Shown here: piece after piece, positions 9,737 to 19,310 of the stretch | Position numbering within the stretch: position 1 is the stretch's first letter | How the letters are laid out: the number at the start of each line of letters is the position of its first letter | Source of the DNA: an uncultured Corynebacterium sp. | GTDB taxonomy: Bacteria > Actinomycetota > Actinomycetes > Mycobacteriales > Mycobacteriaceae | Direction: 5' to 3' | Assembly (NCBI GenBank): GCA_943914465.1 | Contig: CALUCD010000002.1 | Location: forward strand, 258,931 to 322,930 | DNA: 64,000 nucleotides | Made by a program: the position numbers and the translations under genes | Notes under the pieces: model-generated | What the model was told of the DNA's origin: nothing | Databases searched by the model: none | The model's input: only the letters and a program-made list of their open reading frames with translations

Positions 9737-10747
9737 TTACCAAGCGTTCATCACGTTCAGAATACGCGGCTTGGTGGCTTCCAGCTGGGAACCAAACTGT
9801 TCCCAGTTGTGAAGCCCAGTATTGGTGAACACTGCCGTGTGCTTGACGCCTGTCAGCGATGCTTTCGATGACCATAGGCGGGTAGTGAAGTTCGCCACAG
9901 CTTCCAACGCCATGCCGGACGCGCGGTGTTCAGGCAAGTACCTCCCATCCGCAGGCCCCGGGATGGCGCTGCCGGCCGAGACGTAGACATCCTTGCCCCG
10001 CAAATTGCCCATATTCAAAAACGGGTCATTCTCATAACGGCGCGGGTTGAAGGTGGAACCCCACATGGCGTTGAGGTTGTACACCCCGCCGTCTAACAGC
10101 GCGATCCGCAGCGCGGTCTGTCCACCTGGAATGGTGGTGGTGAGGTACCCGGAGTAGGACAGCACCTGACGGAATTGCTCCGGGTGCAGCGCTGCAAGGT
10201 TCAGTGCAGCCGTCCCGCCCATGGACAGTCCTAAGATGGAGTTGTTGCTGGGCGAAACGCCGAAGTGGCGCTCGAGGTACGGCGGCAGCTCCTTGGATAG
10301 GAAGGTGTCCCACTTGTAGGTGACCGGGTTGTTGAAGTCGTACGTTGCCGGGGCGTTCCAGTCGGTATAAAACGACGATTCTCCACCCACCGGCATCACC
10401 AGAGTGATGTTGTGATCCACAAACGTCCGCGCTGCATTGACATCGTGCAGCCAGGCGTTTGTACGCTTGGTGGCGCGCAACCCGTCGAGCATATACAGGC
10501 CCGCATTCCCGCCCCTCTGCGCTGGCTGGATCTGCACTGGGATGTGCTGGTTCATCGCAGGTGACCACACGGTGCACCGCTGAACCCAATACATCACCGG
10601 ATCCCATTCACACATGCCGGTGGAGTCCGGACGCAGCCAATCCCGGTGCGCCGCCTGGGCCTGAGGCGCTGCCACGACGCTGCCGATCATGGCGATACAC
10701 GCCATGATGAACGCGAGTAGGCTACGCCGTCGCGATGTGGAATGCAT
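9737..10747 (-). CDS. Mycolyltransferase (antigen 85 / Cmt family), single domain
   Basis: A 336-residue secreted mycolyltransferase, the simple paralogue of the neighbouring LGFP-repeat enzyme. The start at 10747 is chosen for the AAGGGG element seven bases upstream and the signal peptide that follows it (basic STSRRR, hydrophobic core, AQA-AHR cut near residue 33). Key residues are the nucleophile in GLSMGG (Ser175), the conserved GGESSFYTDW stretch and the histidine in TGLHNWEQF. It lacks LGFP repeats. A near-perfect palindrome containing a -10-like TATAAT sits upstream, so it probably has its own promoter despite lying in the cell-wall gene series. Confidence 0.92.
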   Translation of the reverse strand: MHSTSRRRSLLAFIMACIAMIGSVVAAPQAQAAHRDWLRPDSTGMCEWDPVMYWVQRCTVWSPAMNQHIPVQIQPAQRGGNAGLYMLDGLRATKRTNAWLHDVNAARTFVDHNITLVMPVGGESSFYTDWNAPATYDFNNPVTYKWDTFLSKELPPYLERHFGVSPSNNSILGLSMGGTAALNLAALHPEQFRQVLSYSGYLTTTIPGGQTALRIALLDGGVYNLNAMWGSTFNPRRYENDPFLNMGNLRGKDVYVSAGSAIPGPADGRYLPEHRASGMALEAVANFTTRLWSSKASLTGVKHTAVFTNTGLHNWEQFGSQLEATKPRILNVMNAW

Positions 10748-10810
10748 GTGAGAACCCCTTCCCAATTGATCCGATAGCTTCACCCAGCTAGCTCAGTTAA
10801 CTATCGGAAG

Positions 10811-10827
10811 AACGTTATAATAACGTT
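10811..10827. promoter_or_regulatory. 17-bp perfect palindrome over a promoter-like AT core
   Basis: AACGTTAT and ATAACGTT flank a single central A. The core reads TATAAT on the plus strand and TATTAT/TATAAC on the minus strand. It lies 64 bp upstream of the single-domain mycolyltransferase start in an otherwise gene-free 145-bp gap after aftB. The symmetry suggests a dimeric regulator binding over the promoter; which regulator is unknown. Confidence 0.5.
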
Positions 10828-10892
10828 ACCAAGGGCATGCACGTCAATCCGGAACTTCGGATCGTTACCTATTTCTGCAGGTCAGTGGGTGT

Positions 10893-12698
10893 CTATCGAG
10901 GAGTTATATCCCCCGCGTCGGGGTAGGCAGCAGGGTCACGCTCCAGCTGCAACGTACGGCCAGGACCCAGCGAATACCGCACGTTTTTCCAGAACCGGCC
11001 CCAGCTCATCGGTTCGCGGGAGGTGGCGAGCAACTCAGCGATCTCGTCGCTGCGCATCGCCGCACGTGCCTGCTCTACCTCCACCGGGTCGATCCAGTCG
11101 GGCAACGCGTGCACATCCACCGACGTATCAGCAACCTGCCAGACCTCGGGCAATTGCTTATCGTGGCCAACGCGCCCGTCTGGGTCACGCGGCATCCGTG
11201 CTGCCAACGGAGTAGCAAGACCGACCGTGTCCAAGACCCGCGCCTCCAGCGGCGCGTTCATGCTGGTCATACCGAGGTTGATCCAATAGGCAGTCGTCGC
11301 TAAGTGCTGCAGATCGTTCGCTTCAGACATGCGGGGGCGGGCGTACCACTTGAAAGCGTCATCAGCCTCGTTGTCCAAAGCGATCGCGATCTGCCCCGCA
11401 TCTGCCTCAAGTGCTGCGTCGAGCGTTTCCGGGAAGGTCCGCATCATGGGCAAGCTGAGAAAATCTTCAGCGTAACGCGGCGGATCGCCTGCGGGCCGCC
11501 CAAGTGCCGTCGTCCAGAAATCGCGCTCGTCCACGATGCCCAGCTCGCCCTGCTCATAGTGATACTGCTGATCATCGGTTGGATTAGCACGCACGATGAC
11601 CACACCCGCCCAGAGAGCGACCGCAACCACAACCGCGACACTGACGCGGCGCAATGGCACCGCCATCACCGGCAACAGCAGGGCGAACAGCGGCAGGAGC
11701 AGCATGCGCGCGTGCATGAAGTCCCCACCCACACGCAGCACATACAACGTGTGGGCGAGTGCGCACCCGACCGCGAGGAGCACGACCGCTAGCCTGCGCC
11801 CCCGCTCAGCCCACGCGCACCACGCACCGAGCGCCACCGCAGCGGCAAGCGGCAGATACAGCCAGTAGTACCCGGCGAAGTTCCACAAATACCCCCACCC
11901 CTGCGCCCATTCGGCACCCGCCGCCGATTTGGCAACCGCAGTGTGCGGGGTAATCAGCCCGTAATAGCCCATCCGGAATAACTGGTAAGCACCCGGGAGG
12001 GGAAGCGCCGCAAGCAGAATGCCGGGAGTCTTACGCGGCGCGGTAGCGATCAGCATGATGCCGGTCAGCCCGCCATAGAGTGCGAACTCCGGGCGCACCA
12101 GCCACGACAGGCCGCACCACAGCGCCAGCACATACCCCGCCCGCGGCAGCGAGGGCTGGTCATCGCTTTCCCAGCCAGACCAGGTGACCAACAAGAGCCA
12201 CCAGATCGCGAGCCAGAACACCGCCAGGCCCCACTCCAGCCCCGAGGTAGCGAAGTCGCGTGCGGGCGGCAGCGCAAAATAAACAAGTATCCCCAGCGGG
12301 ATGACCGGTGCGGCAGCGAGACCGGCCTGCCAATATTTGCCGGCGGCGTAGGTGGCAACCGCGGCACCTGCCACCGTTAGGGCCAACGCAAGCACAGTGG
12401 CAATATCTTCTAAACGCCCGCCGGTTAACCACGCGGCGGCGGTAATCAGGTACTGCCACAAGGTGGACGTGTTGGCTTCCACCCGCTCGCCGATGTTGAA
12501 CACCGGCCCGTTGCCCGCTAGCAGATTGCGCACGGTGCGCAGCACGATCAGGCCGTCATCAGACATCCACCGGCGAGTCCATCCGCCCCACAGCGCGAAC
12601 ACACCCGCGATGAGCGCCGCGATCAGCAGCGATACACGCGCGCGCTGGTTCGCTGGCTGCGTCTCGGAGATGTCTCGCCCCACTCGCTCACCTGCCAC
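10893..12698 (-). CDS. aftB: Terminal beta-(1->2) arabinofuranosyltransferase AftB
   Basis: GT-C type membrane glycosyltransferase that adds the terminal arabinofuranose residues of arabinan, using decaprenyl-phosphoryl-arabinose. It has 601 residues with about ten hydrophobic segments in the first two thirds, the loop-1 acidic pair in WMSDDGL (about 47-50) and a soluble C-terminal part. The start is a GTG at 12698, three bases after the ubiA stop, with no strong ribosome-binding site. A GTG five codons later (12683) preceded by AGGTGAG is an alternative. Gene order with ubiA, PAP2 and glfT2 matches Rv3805c-Rv3808c and supports the specific assignment. Confidence 0.9.
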   Translation of the reverse strand: MAGERVGRDISETQPANQRARVSLLIAALIAGVFALWGGWTRRWMSDDGLIVLRTVRNLLAGNGPVFNIGERVEANTSTLWQYLITAAAWLTGGRLEDIATVLALALTVAGAAVATYAAGKYWQAGLAAAPVIPLGILVYFALPPARDFATSGLEWGLAVFWLAIWWLLLVTWSGWESDDQPSLPRAGYVLALWCGLSWLVRPEFALYGGLTGIMLIATAPRKTPGILLAALPLPGAYQLFRMGYYGLITPHTAVAKSAAGAEWAQGWGYLWNFAGYYWLYLPLAAAVALGAWCAWAERGRRLAVVLLAVGCALAHTLYVLRVGGDFMHARMLLLPLFALLLPVMAVPLRRVSVAVVVAVALWAGVVIVRANPTDDQQYHYEQGELGIVDERDFWTTALGRPAGDPPRYAEDFLSLPMMRTFPETLDAALEADAGQIAIALDNEADDAFKWYARPRMSEANDLQHLATTAYWINLGMTSMNAPLEARVLDTVGLATPLAARMPRDPDGRVGHDKQLPEVWQVADTSVDVHALPDWIDPVEVEQARAAMRSDEIAELLATSREPMSWGRFWKNVRYSLGPGRTLQLERDPAAYPDAGDITPR

Positions 12699-12701
12699 CA
12701 G

Positions 12702-13802
12702 TTAGCCGGCCAGCGCTGAGCCAACCAACGTCGTGCTCCCCAGAGCTGGGGCAATGTACACCGCGATCACGATGCATAGTATCCAGGCCAGCGCCAAAAG
12801 CTGCAACACGCGATCTTCCAACGCGATCTCATCAGGCGCACCGCCACGACCGCCATCGACCTCGGCAGCGTAGCGCAAGATGGCAATGACAAACGGGACC
12901 ATGGAGATCTGATACCAAATCGACGCGGCCCCTTCGACCTCGCTCGACATTTGGAAGCCCCAGAGCGCATACGACATGACCACGGCAGTCGCGGCGAGCG
13001 TCCACACAAACCGGAGGTAGGTCTGGGTATACCCCTCGAGCGCCTTACGGATCTTCGCGCCCGTCTTCTCCGCCAAGATCAACTCTGCGTAGCGCTTACC
13101 AGACGCCATGAACAGCGAACCAAAGGCCGCCACCAGCAAGAACCACTGCGATAAATCAATGCCGGCAGCCACACCACCGGCCATGGTACGCAGCATGAAA
13201 CCGGAGGAAACCAAGGCGATATCGATCACCGGGATGTGTTTCCACCCGAAGCAATAGCCCAGCTGAAGCGCGATGTAGACCGTGATGACAGTGGCGAGGG
13301 CAGCGCCATCCGTCGCCAAGAAGGAAAGCCCAATCGCCGCGACGATGAGAATGACCGCCATCGCGTACGCCAAGTTGATCGGCAACATACCGGAAGCGAT
13401 CGGGCGGTAGCGCTTCGTGGGGTGCTCGCGGTCAGATTCAACGTCGCGGGCGTCATTGATCAGGTAAATCGAGGAGGCGCCGAAGCAGAACACGAGAAAC
13501 GCAATGATGATGTCCGCCAACGTGCGGCTGGTGAACGCGTCAAGACCAGCGGCCAGCGGTGCGGCCAACACGAGAACATTTTTCACCCACTGCTTCGGGC
13601 GCAGGCCTTTGAGCATCGCGTCCGGCAGATTCTTCGGCGGGTTCTTCGCACGCGGCACGTCGACGCCGACCGTGTGCGGTTCAGGCCGCAGGAAACGCTC
13701 CGGATCTGGCTCGCGCACGGCAGGCTCAACCTGGCCTGCATCGGCTGGATGATCGTGACCATCCACGCTCTCGCGCTCAGCCGGGGTGTGGGGGTGAGAC
13801 AT
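12702..13802 (-). CDS. ubiA: Decaprenyl-phosphate phosphoribosyltransferase (DPPR synthase, UbiA family)
   Basis: Transfers 5-phosphoribose from PRPP to decaprenyl phosphate, the first committed step to decaprenyl-phosphoryl-arabinose. The 366-residue protein has a hydrophilic N-terminal extension (about 75 residues), then the UbiA-family core with the aspartate-rich motif INDARDVESDREHP (about 120-133) and eight or nine membrane segments. The ATG at 13802 directly follows the PAP2 stop codon and is preceded by AAAGGCGG. The gene for the next enzyme, the PAP2 phosphatase, is immediately upstream. Confidence 0.93.
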   Translation of the reverse strand: MSHPHTPAERESVDGHDHPADAGQVEPAVREPDPERFLRPEPHTVGVDVPRAKNPPKNLPDAMLKGLRPKQWVKNVLVLAAPLAAGLDAFTSRTLADIIIAFLVFCFGASSIYLINDARDVESDREHPTKRYRPIASGMLPINLAYAMAVILIVAAIGLSFLATDGAALATVITVYIALQLGYCFGWKHIPVIDIALVSSGFMLRTMAGGVAAGIDLSQWFLLVAAFGSLFMASGKRYAELILAEKTGAKIRKALEGYTQTYLRFVWTLAATAVVMSYALWGFQMSSEVEGAASIWYQISMVPFVIAILRYAAEVDGGRGGAPDEIALEDRVLQLLALAWILCIVIAVYIAPALGSTTLVGSALAG

Positions 13803-14315
13803 CTAGATCCGCCTTTCCGGTTTTTGCGCCGCACGTACGGCGAACTTCGCCACAGCCGCACCGAGCACCGCCCCGGCAAGCGTATCGGTGGGGTAATGCA
13901 CACCAAGCACGTTGCGCGAAGCCATCATCACTGGCACAAGCGCGTACGGCCACTTCGCACCGGTGATGTCCGCCAGGTGCACTGCCGCAGCAGCCGTGTT
14001 CGTGGAGTGAGACGAGGGAAAAGACAGCTGCGACGGTGTAGCCACCCCGATGGTCAGCCGATCATCCTGCGGACGGGGGCGGCGCACGACGCGCTTGATC
14101 ACCACACTGGCCGCGTGAGCCACGAACGTCCCGGCCCCCAGCGCAACCCACTTCTTCCGGCGGGGTTGATCCACCGCAGCACCGATTCCGGCAACGGCTA
14201 ACCAGCCAAGGTCGTGCTCACCGAAGTGGCTTAAGCCGCGTGCTGCCTTCGCCACCGTCGGGGTGTAGGCCGCCTTCTGCAGCGCAACCAGAAGATCGGT
14301 TTCTTTACTGCGCAT
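13803..14315 (-). CDS. PAP2-family phosphatase, putative decaprenyl-phosphoribose 5-phosphate phosphatase
   Basis: A 170-residue membrane phosphatase. The PAP2 signature is visible as KRVVRRPRP (about 76-84), PSSHSTNTAAAAVH (about 98-111) and SRNVLGVHYPTDTLAG (about 132-147), giving the catalytic His and Arg residues. In mycobacteria the gene at this place (Rv3807c) is proposed to dephosphorylate the UbiA product. It overlaps glfT2 by 11 bp upstream and abuts ubiA downstream, consistent with one transcription unit. The substrate is inferred from context. Confidence 0.87.
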   Translation of the reverse strand: MRSKETDLLVALQKAAYTPTVAKAARGLSHFGEHDLGWLAVAGIGAAVDQPRRKKWVALGAGTFVAHAASVVIKRVVRRPRPQDDRLTIGVATPSQLSFPSSHSTNTAAAAVHLADITGAKWPYALVPVMMASRNVLGVHYPTDTLAGAVLGAAVAKFAVRAAQKPERRI

Positions 14316-16284
14316 CGAAGACCTTCCCCCAGTTTTCGTGGCTCGTCAGCTCTGGCATGGCCGCACGGTACTGCTCGCGCAGCTGCGGCCACTGCTTCGT
14401 AATCTCGGCGTGCAGCGCCTTCGTTTCCTTCAGCAGGCCATCCGCCAGCTGCTTGTTGCGCTTGCGAAACGCCACACCGGTACCACCAGCAGTAGACACC
14501 GTCGCAGAATCCACCCGCGCCAGCGTGAACCAACGGGCCTCGTCTGCAGTCAAGTTGAGCTGCGGGGCCTGCCAGTGCGCACGATCTTCGCGCTTACGCT
14601 GGTGCAGCAGCGCCTTGACTCCCCACGGCAGCTTCTTCACCTTGGCCAGGCGGCCTCCAATATCGTAGGTGGGCACGCCCGGCGCGCCGGTCGCTGCAGG
14701 TAAATCCGCCGCAGAATCCACCACCTGGGCATCCGAGTAATCCTTACGGATGCCCTGAATGCGCGGCAGTGCGGATTCCAGGATGTCGAAGAGTTGGTCC
14801 GGGCCGGCGAGGAAGTCTTTCATCGCCTCGATTTGAATCGCCATGGTGGAGTACTCCATGCACATGATGTGTTTGTGCGTGGACTTGAGCATGTTCTTCA
14901 AAATCGCGTCCGGCTTTTCCGGCCCGTACAGTGACGCAACGATCAGGCGGTTGCGCAGGTGGAAGTACGCCTGCCAGTCAATCGCGTCATCTTTGTCAGC
15001 CCAGGCCATGTGCCAAATGGCCACACCGGGCCAGGTGACGGTTGGGAAACCGGCGGCCTTCGAGCGCAGCGCGTATTCGTTGTCATCCCACTTAATGAAC
15101 AGTGGCAGGGGTAGTCCCATCCGCTCGGCAACCGCGCGGGGAAACAGGTTCATCCACCAGCCGTTGTAGTCAACGTCGATGCGGCGGTGCAGGGCGCGCG
15201 AGGTGGTCTTTCGCGGGTCCATTTGTTCTTCCAGCGTGCCCACGTAACCGAGAGGGTACTTGGCAAAATCGTGGTCGTACACGGCGTGTTTGGCCGCGGT
15301 GAACATGAAGATGTCGGGGTCTACTGCCTCGCCGGTGGTGCGTAGCTGGCTGCGATCTTGCAGGTTGAGCATCTGCCCGCCCACCAGGATCGGCTGCTTC
15401 GCGTACCGGGCTGCCTGCACCGCGCGCACGATGGAATCTGGCTCAATCGCAATGTCATCGTCCATGTAGAGAATGAACGGCGCGTCGGTGCCGTTCAGCG
15501 CCTCGTACATGATGCGGCTGTAGCCGCCAGAGCCGCCAAGGTTGCCCTGCTGGAAGATAGTGAGCTTGCCGCCCAGGTTCGCTTCAGCGGCGGCAAAGTC
15601 CGCTTCATCGGCTGGGTGCTGGTTGCCTTGATCTGGCATGAGCACATGGCTGATGTGCTCGAGCACATACGGGTCTTCCGCCAGCGCGTGCAGCGCGTTG
15701 ACCGCGTCGCGCGGACGGTTGAAGGTGGGGATGCCCACGGCAACCTGGTTGGGCTGAGGTGGGACCACGGTGCCGTCGTCAAGCAGCTGCTCCTGCGGCT
15801 GCGCTGCGGCGCACCATGCGGCGTGCGTGATCACCGCGTCGGTCTCTGCGGTGATGTCGAACCACAGCCACCCGCCGTCTTCGAAGTTACGCAGCTCGAG
15901 CGGGATCTCAACATGCTCATCGCGCGCCTCAACGTTGATGACGGAGATGCGGGTGCCATCGTGCTTCGAGCGGTAGACGGAGATGGTGGCGTGGCCCTCC
16001 ACACTCATGGCAAGTACGACTGTGTCCAGCTGTGACCAACGGCGCCAATAGGAGGCGGGGAAAGCATTGAAATAGGTTTCGAAGCTGACCTCGTTACCCG
16101 CCGGGATGCGCAAACTCGTGCGGTCGGGCCAGCTCAAACGTTGCCTGTTTTCCTCCGGCTCGATCAGGTACAGCATGCGCACATCATGCGGTTCACCTTT
16201 TTTAGGCATGAGGACGCGATTGAGCACGTCCACTGCCAGGGTTCCCTTGCTGGGGGTTTCCACGGGCTTCACTCCAGCTCTCAC
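14305..16284 (-). CDS. glfT2: Galactofuranosyltransferase GlfT2
   Basis: Processive GT2-family enzyme that polymerises the galactan of arabinogalactan from UDP-galactofuranose. It has 659 residues, close to the mycobacterial enzyme. An N-terminal beta-sandwich region is followed by the GT-A domain with the metal-binding triad in LYMDDDIAIEPD and the acceptor-site motif WDDNEYALR. The start is a GTG at 16284 with TAGGAA immediately upstream, a rather tight spacing; the next GTG (16272) is possible. It is the first gene of the cell-wall series, and glf, which makes its substrate, is 8.5 kb away instead of adjacent as in M. tuberculosis. Confidence 0.93.
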   Translation of the reverse strand: MRAGVKPVETPSKGTLAVDVLNRVLMPKKGEPHDVRMLYLIEPEENRQRLSWPDRTSLRIPAGNEVSFETYFNAFPASYWRRWSQLDTVVLAMSVEGHATISVYRSKHDGTRISVINVEARDEHVEIPLELRNFEDGGWLWFDITAETDAVITHAAWCAAAQPQEQLLDDGTVVPPQPNQVAVGIPTFNRPRDAVNALHALAEDPYVLEHISHVLMPDQGNQHPADEADFAAAEANLGGKLTIFQQGNLGGSGGYSRIMYEALNGTDAPFILYMDDDIAIEPDSIVRAVQAARYAKQPILVGGQMLNLQDRSQLRTTGEAVDPDIFMFTAAKHAVYDHDFAKYPLGYVGTLEEQMDPRKTTSRALHRRIDVDYNGWWMNLFPRAVAERMGLPLPLFIKWDDNEYALRSKAAGFPTVTWPGVAIWHMAWADKDDAIDWQAYFHLRNRLIVASLYGPEKPDAILKNMLKSTHKHIMCMEYSTMAIQIEAMKDFLAGPDQLFDILESALPRIQGIRKDYSDAQVVDSAADLPAATGAPGVPTYDIGGRLAKVKKLPWGVKALLHQRKREDRAHWQAPQLNLTADEARWFTLARVDSATVSTAGGTGVAFRKRNKQLADGLLKETKALHAEITKQWPQLREQYRAAMPELTSHENWGKVFDAQ

Positions 16285-16441
16285 TTCCTAGCCACGGCCG
16301 GGCGCCGGTTAGGCACCGCTTCGGCGTCAAAGACAATTGCAGACAAGCGTAATAGCTCGGCGGCTGTTTCTTCGATTCTAAGACGATGTTTTTTGCGAGC
16401 TGCAGCGGCGCGCGCCCACCAGGGCGACGAAAACCACTCGG

Positions 16442-17563
16442 CTACGCCCTGGTGAAGAACTCCACCTTGTCCATATCCGGCTCAAGCCCCAAGCCCGGAC
16501 CGTCTGGCAGACGCAGCATGCCCTCCTCGTAAACGAGATCCTCGGTGGTGTACGACTGCTCTAGCAGCAGCGGACCGAACAGTTCAGAACCGAAATTAAT
16601 CGCCGGTGTGGCGCACGCGAAATGCAGCGAGGCGGCAGTGCCGAACGGCCCCTCGAGCGAGGTCGCTCCATGGCAGGCCAGGCCCGCAGCCTCCGCAATT
16701 GCCGCTGTCTTCTTCGACTCGATGAGCCCGCCGAGCTTGGTGGTCTTAATCGCCACTACGTCCGCAGCCTGGGCGCGGACCACCGCCAGCGCATCTGCGG
16801 GTGAACATACAGATTCATCCGCCATCACCGGCACCCCGATCCGGGTGGTGATCTCGCGCAGGGTATCCAACTCGTGTGCGGGTGTTGGCTGCTCAAACAG
16901 CTCCACGCCAGCGTCAGCCAATTTGGGGAGGTAGCGCAAAGCGGTGAGGCGATCCCACCTGGCGTTGATGTCAATACGCAAGCCCACATTGCCGGCCAAG
17001 GCACCTGCGAGTTCGGTGATGCGCGCGGTATCACGCATCGGATCACCTGCGCCCATCTTCAACTTGAACGAGCGGGTGCCCATGGAGCCGATGCGCTGCT
17101 CAATTTCTGAAAGCGCCTCATCCAACGGCGACACCCCGAGCGCCCAGGTGACTTCAATCTCGTCGCGCGCACGCCCACCCAGCAGATCACGCACCGGAAT
17201 ACCAAGCGCCCGCGCCCATGCGTCGTGCATCGCCACATCGCAGGCAGCTTTGGCAAAGCGCATGTTCGCCACCGCGCCTTCGAAATCGCGCACAATGCCG
17301 ACGAGCTCATTGACCTCACGGCCCTGCATGATCGGAGCAAGATACTTCTCGACGATCACCTGCATCGTCTCCGCCGACTCCCCACCCCACCACGGCCCGC
17401 CGGGCACCACACCCTCACCGTAGCCAGTGACACCGCCTGCAAGACCCACCTCAACCAGAAGGATCGGCTGGGAAGTGGCCGTAAACGTCGCAAACCCATG
17501 AGGACGAAACAGCGGAACGTCCAACAGACGGGTAGAAACATGGTCAATGTGCAAATCGCTCAT
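16442..17563 (-). CDS. catB: Muconate cycloisomerase
   Basis: Enolase-superfamily enzyme converting cis,cis-muconate to muconolactone in the catechol branch of the beta-ketoadipate pathway. The ATG at 17563, preceded by AAGGGGG, gives 373 residues. Visible catalytic features are the lysine in SFKLKMG, the metal ligand regions DINARW, EQP and ADES, and the second lysine in IKTTKLGG. Conserved GEGVVPGGPWWGGE near the N-terminus is characteristic of CatB rather than of dipeptide epimerases. It sits 89 bp after pcaJ on the same strand. catA and catC, its usual partners, are absent here. Confidence 0.85.
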   Translation of the reverse strand: MSDLHIDHVSTRLLDVPLFRPHGFATFTATSQPILLVEVGLAGGVTGYGEGVVPGGPWWGGESAETMQVIVEKYLAPIMQGREVNELVGIVRDFEGAVANMRFAKAACDVAMHDAWARALGIPVRDLLGGRARDEIEVTWALGVSPLDEALSEIEQRIGSMGTRSFKLKMGAGDPMRDTARITELAGALAGNVGLRIDINARWDRLTALRYLPKLADAGVELFEQPTPAHELDTLREITTRIGVPVMADESVCSPADALAVVRAQAADVVAIKTTKLGGLIESKKTAAIAEAAGLACHGATSLEGPFGTAASLHFACATPAINFGSELFGPLLLEQSYTTEDLVYEEGMLRLPDGPGLGLEPDMDKVEFFTRA

Positions 17564-17652
17564 GGCTAGCCCCCTTGAAGTTCTTTGAAGTTGTAACGAC
17601 ACATCATGTGAAAAGTTTGCCCGACCCCACAACGTTACTGACGCAGTGGTTA

Positions 17653-18324
17653 CTACGTGGCCTCATCGGTGGTGTATTCGTTTCCGCCGCTGCGAACATC
17701 GAACGGCGCTTCAGTTGCCGCGCGCACGGAATCGAGGATTTCACCCGGAGCCAGCGCGGTGAGCGTTAAGCCCTGTTTGTCGTCAACGTTGAACACGGCA
17801 AGGTTCGTAATGATCAGGTCCACGCACTTCGCCCCGGTCAGCGGCAAGCGGCATTCCGGCACTACCTTGGAGCTTCCGCTTTTCGACGTATGCTCCATCA
17901 TCACAATGACCCGCTTGGCACCATGCACCAAGTCCATCGCCCCGCCCATGCCCTTGACCACCTTGCCCGGAATCATCCAGTTGGCCAGGTCACCGTACTG
18001 AGAGACCTCCATGGCGCCGAGCACCGCAACGTCGATCGCGCGCGATCGGATCATGCCGAAGGAGGCAGATGAGGAGAAGAACGTCCCGCCGGGGGCGATG
18101 GTAATAGTCTCCTTCCCAGCGTTGATCACCTGCGGGTCCACCTCGTCATCTTTGGGGTACGGGCCTACACCGAGAACGCCATTTTCAGAGTGCAAGACGA
18201 CCTCGATGCCCTCAGGCAGATAACCCGGGATCAGCGTTGGCATACCGATGCCCAGGTTGACGTACTGTCCGTTTTCCAACTCGAGCGCTGCCCGAGCCGC
18301 CATTTCTTCACGTGTCCACCCCAT
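17653..18324 (-). CDS. pcaJ: 3-oxoadipate CoA-transferase subunit B
   Basis: Beta subunit of the succinyl-CoA:3-oxoadipate CoA-transferase, activating 3-oxoadipate for thiolysis. The 223-residue protein carries the family catalytic glutamate in the HSENG motif (about 51-55) and the GGAMDLVHGAK stretch. Its ATG directly follows the pcaI stop codon (TAAATG), so the subunits are made together. The terminal tail ends soon after LTALAPG, as in other PcaJ proteins. Confidence 0.9.
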   Translation of the reverse strand: MGWTREEMAARAALELENGQYVNLGIGMPTLIPGYLPEGIEVVLHSENGVLGVGPYPKDDEVDPQVINAGKETITIAPGGTFFSSSASFGMIRSRAIDVAVLGAMEVSQYGDLANWMIPGKVVKGMGGAMDLVHGAKRVIVMMEHTSKSGSSKVVPECRLPLTGAKCVDLIITNLAVFNVDDKQGLTLTALAPGEILDSVRAATEAPFDVRSGGNEYTTDEAT

Positions 18325-19068
18325 TTATTTGCTCACCGTCCTGAACGCAATTCCTGTCTCCTGGGGGCCGACCTCCACGACCCGGTCCACATAAATCCCC
18401 GGCAGGTTGACCTCGTGTGGTGCGAGCTCATCCACCACCTTTTCCGCCTGCACAATGGTGATGCGGCCAGCGACAGCAGCGTCAGGGTTGAAGTTCTGAG
18501 CCGTCTTTTCAAACACGAGATTGCCAAAGCGATCCGCCTTCGCCGCGTGCACGAACGCATAATCCGGTGTCAGTGCCTCTTCCATCATGTACTGCTCACC
18601 ACCAAATTCGCGCAGTTCCTTCGGCTTGGCGTACTCCGCGATCGTCCCATCTGGGTTGTAGCGGGTGGGAATGTCACCGGTCGCCAGCGGTGTTCCCACC
18701 CCAGCCTTGGTGTAAAAAGCTGGAATGCCAGCCCCACCCGCGCGCAAGCGCTCGGCGAGGGAGCCTTGCGGCGTGAACTCCACCGTCAACTCACCCTCAA
18801 AGTACTGGCGCGCGTACTCCTTGTTTGTGCCGAGGTAGGAGCCGATGGAGCGGGAAATTCGCTTGTCTGCAAGCAACAGGCCGAGGCCGAACCCGTCAGC
18901 GCCGAGGTTATTCGAGATGATCGTCAAATCGCCCGCGCCCTGCTGACGAAGTGCGTCAATGAGGCGGGTCGGAACACCAACGGGCCCGAAGCCCCCCACA
19001 GCGATCGAGACACCGTCACCAATATCCGCGACCGCGTCGTTCGCCGAGGAAACCACCTTATTTATCAT
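18325..19068 (-). CDS. pcaI: 3-oxoadipate CoA-transferase subunit A
   Basis: Alpha subunit of the same CoA-transferase. The start at 19068 (MINKVVSS, 247 residues) is chosen because it matches the usual N-terminus of PcaI; an in-frame start up to 19215 would add low-complexity residues. The CoA-binding glycine motif GGFGPVG lies at about 24-30, and ERLRAGGAGIPAFYT and DRFGNLVF are typical of the family. It heads the transcription unit pcaI-pcaJ-catB. No local regulator of the IclR or LysR type normally controlling this pathway is present. Confidence 0.9.
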   Translation of the reverse strand: MINKVVSSANDAVADIGDGVSIAVGGFGPVGVPTRLIDALRQQGAGDLTIISNNLGADGFGLGLLLADKRISRSIGSYLGTNKEYARQYFEGELTVEFTPQGSLAERLRAGGAGIPAFYTKAGVGTPLATGDIPTRYNPDGTIAEYAKPKELREFGGEQYMMEEALTPDYAFVHAAKADRFGNLVFEKTAQNFNPDAAVAGRITIVQAEKVVDELAPHEVNLPGIYVDRVVEVGPQETGIAFRTVSK

Positions 19069-19310
19069 GGCGGCGAGTTTAACGGTGCATTTACGGCGCC
19101 ACCGGAGAGACGATTGCAGCGGTGAATGTGTCGGCCCATGCGGCAACGTATCAGCATGAGGAGGTCGTCGATACGCTGCTGCCCACATTGCGCACAACCG
19201 CGGCGGCGATCTCACGCGAGGCCGCTACCGCTGACGCGCGCTAGGCTACACGCAGCCGCGACTCGCTCACCGCGTTGACGCGCCTCGAGCGCACCGCGAT
19301 ACTCGTAGAC

